Below, piece by piece: positions 7,761-16,544 of a stretch of DNA of 64,000 nucleotides. The DNA lies in NCBI GenBank assembly GCA_964462985.1, contig CAYXAA010000004.1:62001-126000 (forward strand), in the 5' to 3' direction. The position numbers were made by a program, and so were the translations under genes. The number at the start of each line of letters is the position of its first letter. Within the stretch, counting starts at the first letter, position 1. The stretch comes from CAYXAA01 sp964462985. GTDB lineage: Bacteria > Pseudomonadota > Alphaproteobacteria > Rhizobiales > Stappiaceae. Under the pieces are notes generated by a model. That model made no database searches and had not been told where the DNA came from. It saw only the letters and a list, made by a program, of their open reading frames with translations.

Positions 7761-8708
7761 ATGACAAAGCATCTTTCCGCCGTCCTGGCCCTCGCCATCG
7801 CATTTGCGACCGGCACGGCCCATGCGCAGGACAAGCAATCCCTTGCCTTCGTCGTCAATGGCGCTTCCGATTTCTGGAAGCTTGCCGAAGCGGGCGTGCG
7901 TAAGGCACAGGAGGAACTGCCGAATTACGATCTTCAGTTCAAGTATCCGGAACAGGCGGCGGCCGCCGTTCAGCAGCGGCTGATGGAGGATCTCGTGGCC
8001 GCGGGCATTTCCGCGATCATGGTCAGCGCCGTCGACCCCAAGTCCTCTACCGAGGCCCTCAACTCAATTGGCAGCCAAGTGCCGCTGTTCACCACCGACA
8101 GCGACGCCCCCGACACGAACCGCATCGCCTACATCGGGTCGTCCAACACGGATGCCGGCAAGCAAGCCGGTGAAATTGCACTGAAGGCGCTTCCGGATGG
8201 CGGCCAGTGCATCGGGTTCGTCGGCCTACCGGGTGCCGACAATGCGCGGGAGCGCATCGATGGCATGAAGTCGGTGCTCGAAGGGTCCAAGGTCGAACTG
8301 GTCGACGTCCGCGGCGACGATATCGACATGACCAGGGCAAAGCGCAACGTCGAGGACGCACTTGCGGCCAATCCCGATATCACCTGCATGGTCGGCTTCT
8401 ACTCGTACAACACGCCGCGCATCTATGAAGTGCTCAAGGAGTCCGGCAAACTTGGCCAGATCACCGTCGTCGCCTTCGACGAAGATCCAATTACCCTTGG
8501 CGGGATCCGAGAAGGCACGATCGCCGGCACGGTGGTCCAGCAGCCATATGAGTGGGGGTATCAGGGCATGAAGCTGATGGCGAAATACCTTGAAGGCGAC
8601 ACCTCCGGCATTCCGGAGGACAAACTGGTAATCGTCCCCACCAAGATCATCGACCAGTCAAATGTCGATGCATTCGAGGCAGAGCTGAAGTCGCGGATCG
8701 GCGGCTGA
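7761..8708 (+). CDS. Periplasmic sugar-binding protein 2
   Basis: A 315-residue periplasmic binding protein of the Peripla_BP_4 family, a different branch from its neighbour. The signal peptide ends at AHAQ. LAFVVNGASDFWKLAEAGV begins the mature lobe, with DSDAPDTNRIAYIGSSNTDAG in the middle and AFDEDPITLGGIREGTIAGTV in the C-terminal lobe. These match the binding proteins that partner RbsC/RbsA-like transporters. The ribosome site is weak (aaagag). It precedes a double-domain ATPase and a permease, with which it forms a complete transporter. The ligand is unknown. Confidence 0.88.
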   Translation: MTKHLSAVLALAIAFATGTAHAQDKQSLAFVVNGASDFWKLAEAGVRKAQEELPNYDLQFKYPEQAAAAVQQRLMEDLVAAGISAIMVSAVDPKSSTEALNSIGSQVPLFTTDSDAPDTNRIAYIGSSNTDAGKQAGEIALKALPDGGQCIGFVGLPGADNARERIDGMKSVLEGSKVELVDVRGDDIDMTRAKRNVEDALAANPDITCMVGFYSYNTPRIYEVLKESGKLGQITVVAFDEDPITLGGIREGTIAGTVVQQPYEWGYQGMKLMAKYLEGDTSGIPEDKLVIVPTKIIDQSNVDAFEAELKSRIGG

Positions 8709-8717
8709 TGCCTCGAA

Positions 8718-8759
8718 GCGTGCAGGCTGGTTGGGTCCTCCCTGAGCCGGCCTGCACGC
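8718..8759 (+). terminator. Long stem-loop after binding protein 2
   Basis: The arms gcgtgcaggctgg (8718-8730) and ccggcctgcacgc (8747-8759) pair over 13 positions with one G-U. It starts ten bases after the stop codon and ends about 30 bases before the ATPase start. No T tract follows, so a role in mRNA protection and differential expression inside the operon is more likely than complete termination. Confidence 0.5.
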
Positions 8760-8790
8760 CCAGCGCCCGCTCCCAGCGAACGCTCGTGTG

Positions 8791-10323
8791 ATGACCCAAC
8801 CGTTCGTCAAGCTGAACAGAATCACGAAGTCCTATCTCGGCTTCAAGGCGGTGGACGACGTATCCCTGACCATCGGCCGTGGCGAGGTGATCGGCCTCGT
8901 CGGGGAGAATGGTGCGGGCAAGTCGACCCTGATGAAGATCCTTGGCGGCGTGATCGAACCCACGACAGGATCCGTAACGGTTGAAGGCGTCGATCTACCA
9001 CGCCTCACCGTCGGCGCCGCGATGCGCAGCGGCATCGCCTTCGTCCATCAGGAGCTGAACCTTTTCGACAATCTCACCGTCGGCGCGAACATCTTCATTG
9101 GGCGTGAACCCATAAGGCGCGGGCTCTTCCGGTTCGTCGACGAGGGGGAGATTCACCGGCGCGCCGCACCATTGCTGCAGCAACTCGGTGCCGATTTCTC
9201 GGCCGAAGCGCCGGCATCCATGCTGTCACTGGCGCAGATGCAGATTGTCGAAATCGCAAAGGCTCTGTCACTCGATGCGCGGCTCGTGATCCTCGACGAG
9301 CCAACGTCCAGCCTGACAACCACCGAGACGGAGCGGCTGCTTGCCATCATCGCCCGCCTGAAGTCAGAGGGCGTATCCGTCATCCTGATCTCCCACCGGC
9401 TCACCGAGGTCGAGCGTACTGCGGACCGTGTGATCGTCCTCCGTGACGGACGGCTCGTGGCCGAGCTCTCGGGACACGAGATCTCGGCTCCGACGATGAT
9501 CCGCCACATGATCGGACGAGACCTCAACACGGTCTACCGCCCACCTGCCGCCCCGCCCGGTCCGGTTATTCTGGAGCTCAAGGACGTTCGCACCGGCTTC
9601 CGACCGGACCAGTCGGTCAACCTGATCGTACGGCGCGGCGAAATCCTCGGCCTTGCCGGACTGATCGGTTCCGGTCGTACGGAACTTGCGCGGACGATCT
9701 TCGGGCTCGACCGGCTGCATGGCGGGGAAATCTGGATGCACGGAACCCGGGTCGTCATCGACTCGCCAAGCGCAGCGATCAAGATCGGGCTTTATCTCGT
9801 CCCGGAGAACCGCAAGCTTTCCGGCCTCGTCCTCGATTTCTCCGTTTGCGACAACATCACGCTCGCCGATCTGGTCCGCTACGCCAAAGGAGGCTTGATC
9901 GACCGTTCCGCCGAGGAGAAGGCGGCCCTTCGACAGCAGGACCGCCTGAATATTCGGACCGCCAGCCTGTCAGCGCCTTGCGGCTCGCTGTCCGGTGGCA
10001 ACCAGCAGAAGGTCGTCCTCGGCAAATGGCTGTCCATGGCACCACACCTGCTGATCCTCGACGAGCCGACGCGCGGCGTCGATGTTGGCGCAAAGAGCGA
10101 GATCTATCGGCAGATCCGCGAACTCGCCGACAGTGGAATCGGCATCTTGATGATCTCGTCCGACATGGAGGAGGTGATCGGCGTCAGCGACCGGGTTGCC
10201 GTCATGCACGAAGGGCAGATCTCAGGCTTTCTGGAACGGGCGGATCTCAGCGAACACGCGATCCTTTCACTCGCTGTCGGGCGGAACACCTCCCCGACCC
10301 ACGCACCGGATTTCGGCACATGA
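8791..10323 (+). CDS. Sugar ABC transporter ATPase, double domain (RbsA-like)
   Basis: A 510-residue ATPase with two fused nucleotide-binding domains, the usual form for ribose/xylose-type importers. Domain 1 has Walker A GENGAGKST, a signature LSLAQMQIVEIAK and Walker B LVILDEPTSS. Domain 2 has the degenerate P-loop GLIGSGRTE typical of this family and a canonical signature LSGGNQQKVVLGKW with LLILDEPTRG. An upstream GTG at 8788 adjoins the ATG; the ATG is preferred. Its stop overlaps the permease start by 4 bases (ATGA). Confidence 0.93.
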   Translation: MTQPFVKLNRITKSYLGFKAVDDVSLTIGRGEVIGLVGENGAGKSTLMKILGGVIEPTTGSVTVEGVDLPRLTVGAAMRSGIAFVHQELNLFDNLTVGANIFIGREPIRRGLFRFVDEGEIHRRAAPLLQQLGADFSAEAPASMLSLAQMQIVEIAKALSLDARLVILDEPTSSLTTTETERLLAIIARLKSEGVSVILISHRLTEVERTADRVIVLRDGRLVAELSGHEISAPTMIRHMIGRDLNTVYRPPAAPPGPVILELKDVRTGFRPDQSVNLIVRRGEILGLAGLIGSGRTELARTIFGLDRLHGGEIWMHGTRVVIDSPSAAIKIGLYLVPENRKLSGLVLDFSVCDNITLADLVRYAKGGLIDRSAEEKAALRQQDRLNIRTASLSAPCGSLSGGNQQKVVLGKWLSMAPHLLILDEPTRGVDVGAKSEIYRQIRELADSGIGILMISSDMEEVIGVSDRVAVMHEGQISGFLERADLSEHAILSLAVGRNTSPTHAPDFGT

Positions 10324-11342
10324 TCAACCGCAAGGATCTCTGGCTTCTCATCCTCATCCTTCTCGTCGGAACTGCCGTCGCGATCATCAATCCCCGCTTT
10401 CTGTCGCCGATCAACCTGTCCAACACAGCCAACCTGATCGGCCTGTTTGGGATATTCGCGATTGGCCAGGCGTTCGTGATCATCTCCGGCGGGATCGAAC
10501 TGTCCGTGGGTTCGATCATCGCCCTGCTCGGCGTGATCTTCATCGATCTTGTGGCGGCCGAGGTGGCGCCACCCGGCATCGTGTTCCTACTGGTCGTCGG
10601 CCTCGGCTGCCTCCTCGGGCTGATCCACGGTTTTCTCGTCGCCCGGATCGGCTTGCAGCCGTTTGTCGTCACGCTCTGCGGCCTGCTCATCTACCGGGGC
10701 ATCGCCCGCTACTACACCGAGGATGCGACGGCCGGCTTCCCGTTCGGAAAGAGCTTTCCGCTGTTGGAATGGCTGACCACGGGTCGCTTCCATGGTATTC
10801 CTCACAGTCTGATCGCATTCCTCCTCGTCACGATCGTCATGGCGATCGTCCTGCACCGATCGGTGTTCGGCCGCTATCTCTACGCCGTCGGCAAGAACGA
10901 GGAAGCGGCGCGCTACAGCGGCATAAACACGCACCGCGTGGTGATCGCCGCCTATACGATCTGCTGTGGACTCACCGCGTTGGCGGCCGTCTTCATCGCG
11001 ATGTACACGCGCTCGATCTCGCCCTCATCGCACGGCAATTTCTATGAGCTCTATGCCATTGCGGCGGCCGTGCTCGGCGGGTGCTCGCTCAGGGGCGGTG
11101 AAGGATCGATCATCGGAGTGGTGCTTGGCACAGTGCTGCTTCAGGTGCTTCAGAACCTTGTCAATCTGCTCGGGATCCCCAGCTCGCTGAATTTCGCGGT
11201 GATGGGTTCTGTCATCCTTGCTGGCGTACTGGCCGACCGCAAGGTCTTCACACGCGCGAATCCGAGATCGTCGCGCGGAAAGCCGCAGCCGATGCTCACG
11301 GCGGGTGCCGACATGGAAAAGAGTTCTGCCGTCGATTCATGA
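10320..11342 (+). CDS. Sugar ABC transporter permease (RbsC-like)
   Basis: A 340-residue inner-membrane permease of the BPD_transp_2 family. It begins MINRKDLWLLILILLVG, a membrane segment. The family block FVIISGGIELSVGSIIALLG lies around residue 55-75, and AAAVLGGCSLRGGEGSIIGVVLG lies in the C-terminal third. It overlaps the ATPase gene by 4 bases, so translation is coupled. It completes the rightward transporter with binding protein 2 and the double ATPase. The C-terminus carries a hydrophilic extension rich in Arg/Ser. Confidence 0.92.
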   Translation: MINRKDLWLLILILLVGTAVAIINPRFLSPINLSNTANLIGLFGIFAIGQAFVIISGGIELSVGSIIALLGVIFIDLVAAEVAPPGIVFLLVVGLGCLLGLIHGFLVARIGLQPFVVTLCGLLIYRGIARYYTEDATAGFPFGKSFPLLEWLTTGRFHGIPHSLIAFLLVTIVMAIVLHRSVFGRYLYAVGKNEEAARYSGINTHRVVIAAYTICCGLTALAAVFIAMYTRSISPSSHGNFYELYAIAAAVLGGCSLRGGEGSIIGVVLGTVLLQVLQNLVNLLGIPSSLNFAVMGSVILAGVLADRKVFTRANPRSSRGKPQPMLTAGADMEKSSAVDS

Positions 11343-11365
11343 CCTACGGCTTCTGGCGCGCCCCC

Positions 11366-11902
11366 TCAGTAGTTCGCAAATCTTGCGCGCATCACCGCTT
11401 CCTCCTGCCGGATCCGCAGGACGAGCGGAATCAGGTAAAGGGGAAGCCCCACCAGCAGCGTGGCGTAGGCATGAAGAGCGAGGGCAAAGCCCGTCAATTC
11501 CGGCAAGATGTTCAGGTAGTAGTTCGGGTGACGAACCCGGCGGAACAGGGTATTGGCGACGAGCACGTGGTCGGAAGCGATCAGCAGCTTCACGGTCCAG
11601 AAGCGCCCGAGCGTGCGGATCACGGCGATGAGCATACCCGCACCAAAGAGATATAGAGCCAGGCCAACCCCGCTGACGGCATTAAAGGCCGGCCATCCCC
11701 TGACGGTCGCCTCGGCGATAGCGGCGAGATAGAAGACGATGTGCGCGAGGGCGAGCGCGTTGCTGGTCCGCGCACCGTATTCGGCGGCACCACCCGTCTT
11801 GAGCCGGCGCTCGTTGCGCACCGAGATGAACACGGTGACGAGCCGGAAGACGATCGCGGCGATCACGAAGACAACAAGCGGCACGACGCCTCCTTCCGAC
11901 AT
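11366..11902 (-). CDS. Isoprenylcysteine carboxyl methyltransferase family membrane protein
   Basis: A 178-residue integral membrane protein with about five hydrophobic segments. The motifs RNERRLKTGGAAEYG in the N-terminal third and RRVRHPNYYLNILPELTG in the C-terminal third match the ICMT/phospholipid methyltransferase family of bacterial membrane methyltransferases, where RHPxY lies in the cofactor-binding region. Bacteria do not prenylate proteins this way, so the real substrate is unknown and may be a lipid or small molecule. It converges with the sugar permease (23-base gap) and precedes no obvious partner. Confidence 0.75.
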   Translation of the reverse strand: MSEGGVVPLVVFVIAAIVFRLVTVFISVRNERRLKTGGAAEYGARTSNALALAHIVFYLAAIAEATVRGWPAFNAVSGVGLALYLFGAGMLIAVIRTLGRFWTVKLLIASDHVLVANTLFRRVRHPNYYLNILPELTGFALALHAYATLLVGLPLYLIPLVLRIRQEEAVMRARFANY

Positions 11903-11924
11903 GAGCAGGCCAGGATTGCGCCGC

Positions 11925-13283
11925 TCAGGCGCCGAGGTCCTTGGTGACGGCCTCCAATGCGGCGGCGAAAATGTCGAACATCTCGTCGATCTGGGCTTCC
12001 GAGATAATCAGGGGCGGGCAGAAGGCGAGCGCGTCGCCCATGTTGCGCGAGATCAGTCCGCGCGCCTGCAGCTCGCCATTGAGACGGGCACCAAGAGCAC
12101 CGGGCGTTCCGGCTGTCGACTCATGGCCAACCTCGATGGCTCCGATCAGGCCGACGCCCCGCGTCTCGGCAACGAGAGGATGACCTGCAAAGCCGTTCAG
12201 CCTTGTCAGGAACGTCCGACTGATCTCCCGCACATGCGCGACCAGGTCGCGTTCCTCGATGATCTTCAGGTTCTCAAGGGCGACAGCCGCGGCGACCGGA
12301 TGACCGCTGGCGGTGAAGCCATGGCCGAGCACGCCGACCCGATGCGATTCGTCAGCGATGGGACCGTAAACAGCGTCGTTCACCAGCAATGCGGAAATCG
12401 GCATGTAGGACGAGGAGAGCTGTTTTGACAGCGTCATGATATCCGGCTGCAGACGATACTTGGTCGTGCCGAACATTTCCCCGGTACGACCGAAGCCGCA
12501 GATCACCTCGTCGGCGACAAACAAGATGCCGTACTTCTTCAGGACGGGCTGGATCGCCTCCCAGTAGCCGGCAGGCGGCACGATCACACCGCCGGCGCCC
12601 ATCACTGGTTCGGCGAAGAAGGCGGCGATGGTTTCGGGCCCTTCGGCAAGGATGAGGTCCTCGAGGTCCTGGGCGCAGCGCCGGACGAAATCGCCCTCGC
12701 TTTCCCCCGGCTGGCCGAAGCTGCGGAAATGCGGACAGGTCGTGTGCCGCACGGCTGAGATCGGCAGGTCAAATGAGCGATGGTTGTTCGGAAGACCGGT
12801 GAGGCTGGCCGAGGCCAGCGTTACGCCATGATAGGCCTTGATGCGGGAAATGATCTTCTTGCGCTCCGGCTGACCGAGTGCGTTGGAGCGATACCAGATC
12901 AGCTTCAGCGCCGTGTCGTTGGCCTCCGATCCGGAGTTGGTGAAGAAGGCCTTTGACATCGGCACTGGCGCCATTCCGACGAGCTTTTCGGCGAGCTCTA
13001 CTGATGGGCCGTGCGACTTGTGGGTGAAGGTGTGATAGAAGGGCAGCCTTTCCATTTGGCGCACGGCAGCCTCGACCAGACGCTTCTCCCCGAAGCCAAG
13101 CGCGACGCTCCACAGCCCTGCCATGCCCTCAATGTAGCGCCTGCCGTTAACGTCATGGACGTAGATTCCCTCGCCCCTGTCCAGGACAAGCGGACCGGCC
13201 TGCTCATGCTTGCGAGCGTCGGTGTAGGAATGCAGCTGATAGGCGATATCCCTGGCTTCAATCGAATTCGGCAATCGATTCAT
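11925..13283 (-). CDS. Class III (omega) aminotransferase
   Basis: A 452-residue PLP-dependent aminotransferase of the omega-amino acid/amine:pyruvate class. The pyridine-nitrogen aspartate lies in FVADEVICGFGRTG (D258), and the PLP Schiff-base lysine is K287 in DIMTLSKQLSS. FFTNSGSEANDTALKL at about 113-128 is the phosphate-binding loop. Such enzymes move the amino group of putrescine, GABA, beta-alanine or taurine to pyruvate. It is divergent from a succinate-semialdehyde dehydrogenase gene across a 441-base gap, which fits a polyamine/GABA breakdown pair. Substrate assignment is inference. Confidence 0.88.
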   Translation of the reverse strand: MNRLPNSIEARDIAYQLHSYTDARKHEQAGPLVLDRGEGIYVHDVNGRRYIEGMAGLWSVALGFGEKRLVEAAVRQMERLPFYHTFTHKSHGPSVELAEKLVGMAPVPMSKAFFTNSGSEANDTALKLIWYRSNALGQPERKKIISRIKAYHGVTLASASLTGLPNNHRSFDLPISAVRHTTCPHFRSFGQPGESEGDFVRRCAQDLEDLILAEGPETIAAFFAEPVMGAGGVIVPPAGYWEAIQPVLKKYGILFVADEVICGFGRTGEMFGTTKYRLQPDIMTLSKQLSSSYMPISALLVNDAVYGPIADESHRVGVLGHGFTASGHPVAAAVALENLKIIEERDLVAHVREISRTFLTRLNGFAGHPLVAETRGVGLIGAIEVGHESTAGTPGALGARLNGELQARGLISRNMGDALAFCPPLIISEAQIDEMFDIFAAALEAVTKDLGA

Positions 13284-13724
13284 GTCACACCTTGACCGGA
13301 GCGATTCTGACCAGCACGTCCCGGCTGGCCGTCAGGAGGCTTGCGCGCGTTCAACGGAAGCGCCCGCAAATGTCGCTTTCAGAGCGGTGGTCGGTTCGGA
13401 TCATCGGTCACGCGCACCATCCACTCAAAGCCCGTAATCGTCCTTGCCACGGCTGGCAAGAGGCCGACCTGCGCCAGATCGCCGCCAGAACCGGATGTTC
13501 GCATCGTCGACCTTGCCGGCACGACTCTCTATGATTGGAAAGGCCATTCTACCGGCGCCGCCCGATGCTAACCCTGCCCGGAGGAACAACGGCGACAACG
13601 GTCGACCAGACGCGTAGCTTGACGCCCTGGACCATACTACCGGACGTGGCGGTGTCATCGCTGATCGTCGTCTCAGGCCGGCTCGAAGCTCCGCTGCGCC
13701 ACCTGCTGTGATCGAGGTTTCCAC
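13284..13724. other. Divergent intergenic region
   Basis: The 441 bases between the divergent aminotransferase and semialdehyde dehydrogenase genes contain no convincing protein. Short frames here have shadow-like composition. It presumably holds both promoters. I see no clear repeat, tRNA or riboswitch. The gap is long for this gene-dense region, so a small RNA or a decayed gene cannot be excluded. Confidence 0.35.
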
Positions 13725-15173
13725 ATGCTGACCACCAATCCCGCCTCCCACACCGATCTCTACATCGATGGAACTTGGCGTCCGGCTGCCTCGGGTGAAC
13801 GTTTCGACGTCATCAATCCCGCCGACGAGACCGTGCTGGCCTCCGTCGCTTCCGCCGGCCTCGAGGATGCGATGGCCGCGCTGGACGCCGCTCAGGCCGC
13901 ATTTCCGGACTGGGCCGGGCGCAAACCGCGCGAGCGCGCCGAGATCCTGCGCAAGGCATTCGATCTCTTCACCGCGAAACTGGAGGATTTTGCCCGGCTC
14001 ATCACGCTGGAGAACGGCAAGGCACGGAGCGATGCGATGGGCGAGGCCGCCTACGCAGCCGAGTTCTTCCGGTGGTTTTCCGAGGAGGCAGTCCGGGCCG
14101 AAGCCGCGCTCGGCATGGCGCCGGCCTCCGGCGCCCGCATCATGGTGCGCAACAAGCCGGCCGGCGTTGCCGTGCTCGTTACCCCGTGGAACTTCCCGGC
14201 GGCGATGGGCACCCGCAAGATCGCACCGGCGCTCGCCGCCGGCTGCCCCGTCATCATCAAGCCGGCGTCCGAGACACCGCTGACAATGCTTGCGCTGATG
14301 CCGCTGCTGGAGGAGGCCGGCGTGCCCCCGGGTGTCGTCAACGTGATTCCGTCGCGGAAGTCCGGGGTTGTGGTCGACTCCCTTCTGCACGACATGCGCG
14401 TGCGCGTTGTCTCGTTCACCGGATCGACCGAGGTCGGGCGCAAGTTGCTCAAGTCAGCGGCCGACAACGTAGTGACACCGGCGATGGAGCTTGGCGGCAA
14501 TGCGCCGGTGATCGTGTTTGAGGATGCCAATCTCGAGGCAGCGGTCGACGGGACCATGCTCGCCAAGATGCGCAACATGGGCGAGGCCTGCACAGCGGCC
14601 AACCGCATCTACGTGCATGAGAACATCGCCGACGCCTTCACCGAACGGCTTGCCGCGCGCATGGCGGCGCTGAAGGTGGGCAACGGGCTCGATCCCAACG
14701 TCGATGTCGGCCCGATGATCAACGCGGAGAGCCGCGACAAGGTCGCCGCCTTCGTCGACGACGCTGTCGCCAAGGGCGCCAAGCTCCGACTCGGCGGTGA
14801 ACGGCCGGAAGGAAAGGGTTTCTTCTATCCGCCGACAGTGCTGACCGACGTGCCCGACACTGCGGATTGTCTCAAGGACGAAATCTTCGGCCCGGTGGCC
14901 GCGCTGCAGACCTTTCGCGACCAAGGCGAGGTCATCGCCCGGGCGAACGCCACCGAATACGGCCTGGTCGCCTATGTCTTCACCGAAAATCTGAAACGCG
15001 GCCTCGCGGTGTGCGAGCAGCTCGAGTTTGGAATGGTCGGGCTTAATCGCGGGCTCGTCTCCGACCCGGCTGCGCCCTTCGGCGGCATGAAGCAGTCCGG
15101 CCTGGGCCGCGAGGGCGGACACGAAGGCATGCTGGAATTCATGGAGAGCCAGTACATTTCGGTGGAGTGGTAG
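13725..15173 (+). CDS. gabD: NAD(P)-dependent succinate-semialdehyde dehydrogenase
   Basis: A 482-residue aldehyde dehydrogenase most like GabD, which oxidises succinate semialdehyde to succinate. TPWNFPAAM is at about 153-161, FTGSTEVGRK at 231-240, the general-base glutamate in MELGGNAP is E255, and the catalytic cysteine is C289 in NMGEACTAANR. PFGGMKQSGLGREGG near the end is the usual GabD tail. Length is normal for the family. It is divergent from a class III aminotransferase, which could generate the semialdehyde. Other semialdehydes, such as glutarate semialdehyde, remain possible. Confidence 0.88.
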   Translation: MLTTNPASHTDLYIDGTWRPAASGERFDVINPADETVLASVASAGLEDAMAALDAAQAAFPDWAGRKPRERAEILRKAFDLFTAKLEDFARLITLENGKARSDAMGEAAYAAEFFRWFSEEAVRAEAALGMAPASGARIMVRNKPAGVAVLVTPWNFPAAMGTRKIAPALAAGCPVIIKPASETPLTMLALMPLLEEAGVPPGVVNVIPSRKSGVVVDSLLHDMRVRVVSFTGSTEVGRKLLKSAADNVVTPAMELGGNAPVIVFEDANLEAAVDGTMLAKMRNMGEACTAANRIYVHENIADAFTERLAARMAALKVGNGLDPNVDVGPMINAESRDKVAAFVDDAVAKGAKLRLGGERPEGKGFFYPPTVLTDVPDTADCLKDEIFGPVAALQTFRDQGEVIARANATEYGLVAYVFTENLKRGLAVCEQLEFGMVGLNRGLVSDPAAPFGGMKQSGLGREGGHEGMLEFMESQYISVEW

Positions 15174-15218
15174 GTCCGTTGGGCTGACCGCTTCGGCAAC
15201 GCCGCTCAAGATGCGAGT

Positions 15219-16472
15219 TCAAGCCGAGCCGGATCCACCTTTCGTTTCGCGGGCGACGGCCGCGCGCAGCGCCGCGAGGAAGGCGGACTGGAGGCTCGTC
15301 GGGCGCCAGCCGGTGCGCGTGATCATGCCGAGCGGACGTTCGGTGCCTGTCAGGGCGATCGGCAGGACCGCAAGCCAGCCCGCCGCCTCTTCGGGGGAAA
15401 TCTGAGCACGAGACACGACGGTCAGGCAATCGGATCGGACAAGAATGCCGCGCAAGGTGACGACGGATCCCGTCTCGATCAGACCTTGGTCTCCGACGAC
15501 GATCGAGCCCGTTGCCACCGCCTCATCGAAGATCCTGCGGGTCGGTGTGCCGCGCAGCGGTACGACCCAGGGGTAGTCGCGCAGGTCCTGCGGCTCGATC
15601 TTGCGGCGGCGAAGCAGCGGATGTCTCGCGCGAGCGACGATCGAGAGACCGTCGGAGAACAGAATGCTTTGCTCGAGCCCGCCGTGGGGCGGCTGTGGCC
15701 GCAGTGCACCGAGCACGACATCGATCTCGCCGAGATCGAGTGCGGCAATCAGCGCGTCATAGGAGCCTTCGTGGATCTGGACGTTGGCCTTGGGATAGCG
15801 AGCAACGGTGTCGACCACCGCCCGCGGCACGACGGCCGTGCGCAATAGTGGCAGGGTTCCAATTGCGACGGTGCCCTCGAAGCGCCCTTCGAGTTCACCA
15901 ATTTCGTCGATCGCTCCGGCGAACTCGCTCAGCGCCCGGCCGGCATAGGCAGCAAGTGTTCGCCCTTTTCGGGTCAGCCCCACGCCGGAGGCTCGGGACT
16001 CCAGCAAGGCTACGCCAAGCGCCCTTTCCAGCGCCCGTGCCGCCCGGTTAACCGCCGGCTCGCTGACACCGAGCCGGCGCGCGGCGGCGGAGAAAGACCC
16101 GGCCGAGGCGACGGCGACGATGGCCCGCAGATTGGCGACGGTGGCGTGCAACGAGAGGCTGTGGCTGTCCGCGCCTGCGGGTCGGGCCGTGTCGCCCGTC
16201 AATCGCTCGTCCGCGGCAGCGATCAGGCCGAGGCCGCGACGGACGCGTTTAAGCACGATGTCACCACGCGCGGTCAGGGCGGCGCCGCTCTTGCGGTTTT
16301 CGAAAAGCGGGCCACCGAAGGCCTTCTCCAGACTGGTGATCGCCTGAGTGACGGCGGACTGCGACAGATGCACCCGCTCGGCCGCACGCGTGACGCTTCC
16401 CGTCTGGGCGACGGCCGCGAACGCACGCAGGTGGCGGATGTTCGGCAGGGCGGCAGCGGGAAATCCGGTCAC
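15219..16472 (-). CDS. LysR-family regulator with two tandem HTH domains
   Basis: A 417-residue regulator, about 110 residues longer than a normal LysR protein. The extra length comes from a second DNA-binding domain. HTH 1 spans about 10-90 (RHLRAFAAVAQTGSVTRAA, then LSQSAVTQAITSLEKAFG). HTH 2 spans about 112-190 (NLRAIVAVASAGSFSAAA, then VSEPAVNRAARALERALG). A single periplasmic-binding-like effector domain follows from about 200. It is the last gene of the leftward galB-ligK-galD operon (72 bases after galD), so it probably senses a gallate/protocatechuate pathway intermediate. No frameshift is needed to read through, so the duplication looks genuine. Confidence 0.88.
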   Translation of the reverse strand: MTGFPAAALPNIRHLRAFAAVAQTGSVTRAAERVHLSQSAVTQAITSLEKAFGGPLFENRKSGAALTARGDIVLKRVRRGLGLIAAADERLTGDTARPAGADSHSLSLHATVANLRAIVAVASAGSFSAAARRLGVSEPAVNRAARALERALGVALLESRASGVGLTRKGRTLAAYAGRALSEFAGAIDEIGELEGRFEGTVAIGTLPLLRTAVVPRAVVDTVARYPKANVQIHEGSYDALIAALDLGEIDVVLGALRPQPPHGGLEQSILFSDGLSIVARARHPLLRRRKIEPQDLRDYPWVVPLRGTPTRRIFDEAVATGSIVVGDQGLIETGSVVTLRGILVRSDCLTVVSRAQISPEEAAGWLAVLPIALTGTERPLGMITRTGWRPTSLQSAFLAALRAAVARETKGGSGSA

Positions 16473-16544
16473 GTCAATCCACTTGGCGGCACGTCGGCGT
16501 TACCGCACCACAAAGCGGGGGCTGCGCTGTCCTGTCAATGCGCC

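Noticed and set aside
9560..9700. Possible broken second P-loop in the RbsA-like ATPase
   Set aside because: The degenerate motif in domain 2 is normal for this ATPase family, so not a mutation.
13425..14390. Leftward 321-residue open frame overlapping gabD and the gap before it
   Set aside because: Two thirds of it is antisense to a firm aldehyde dehydrogenase; low-complexity Gly/Arg composition.
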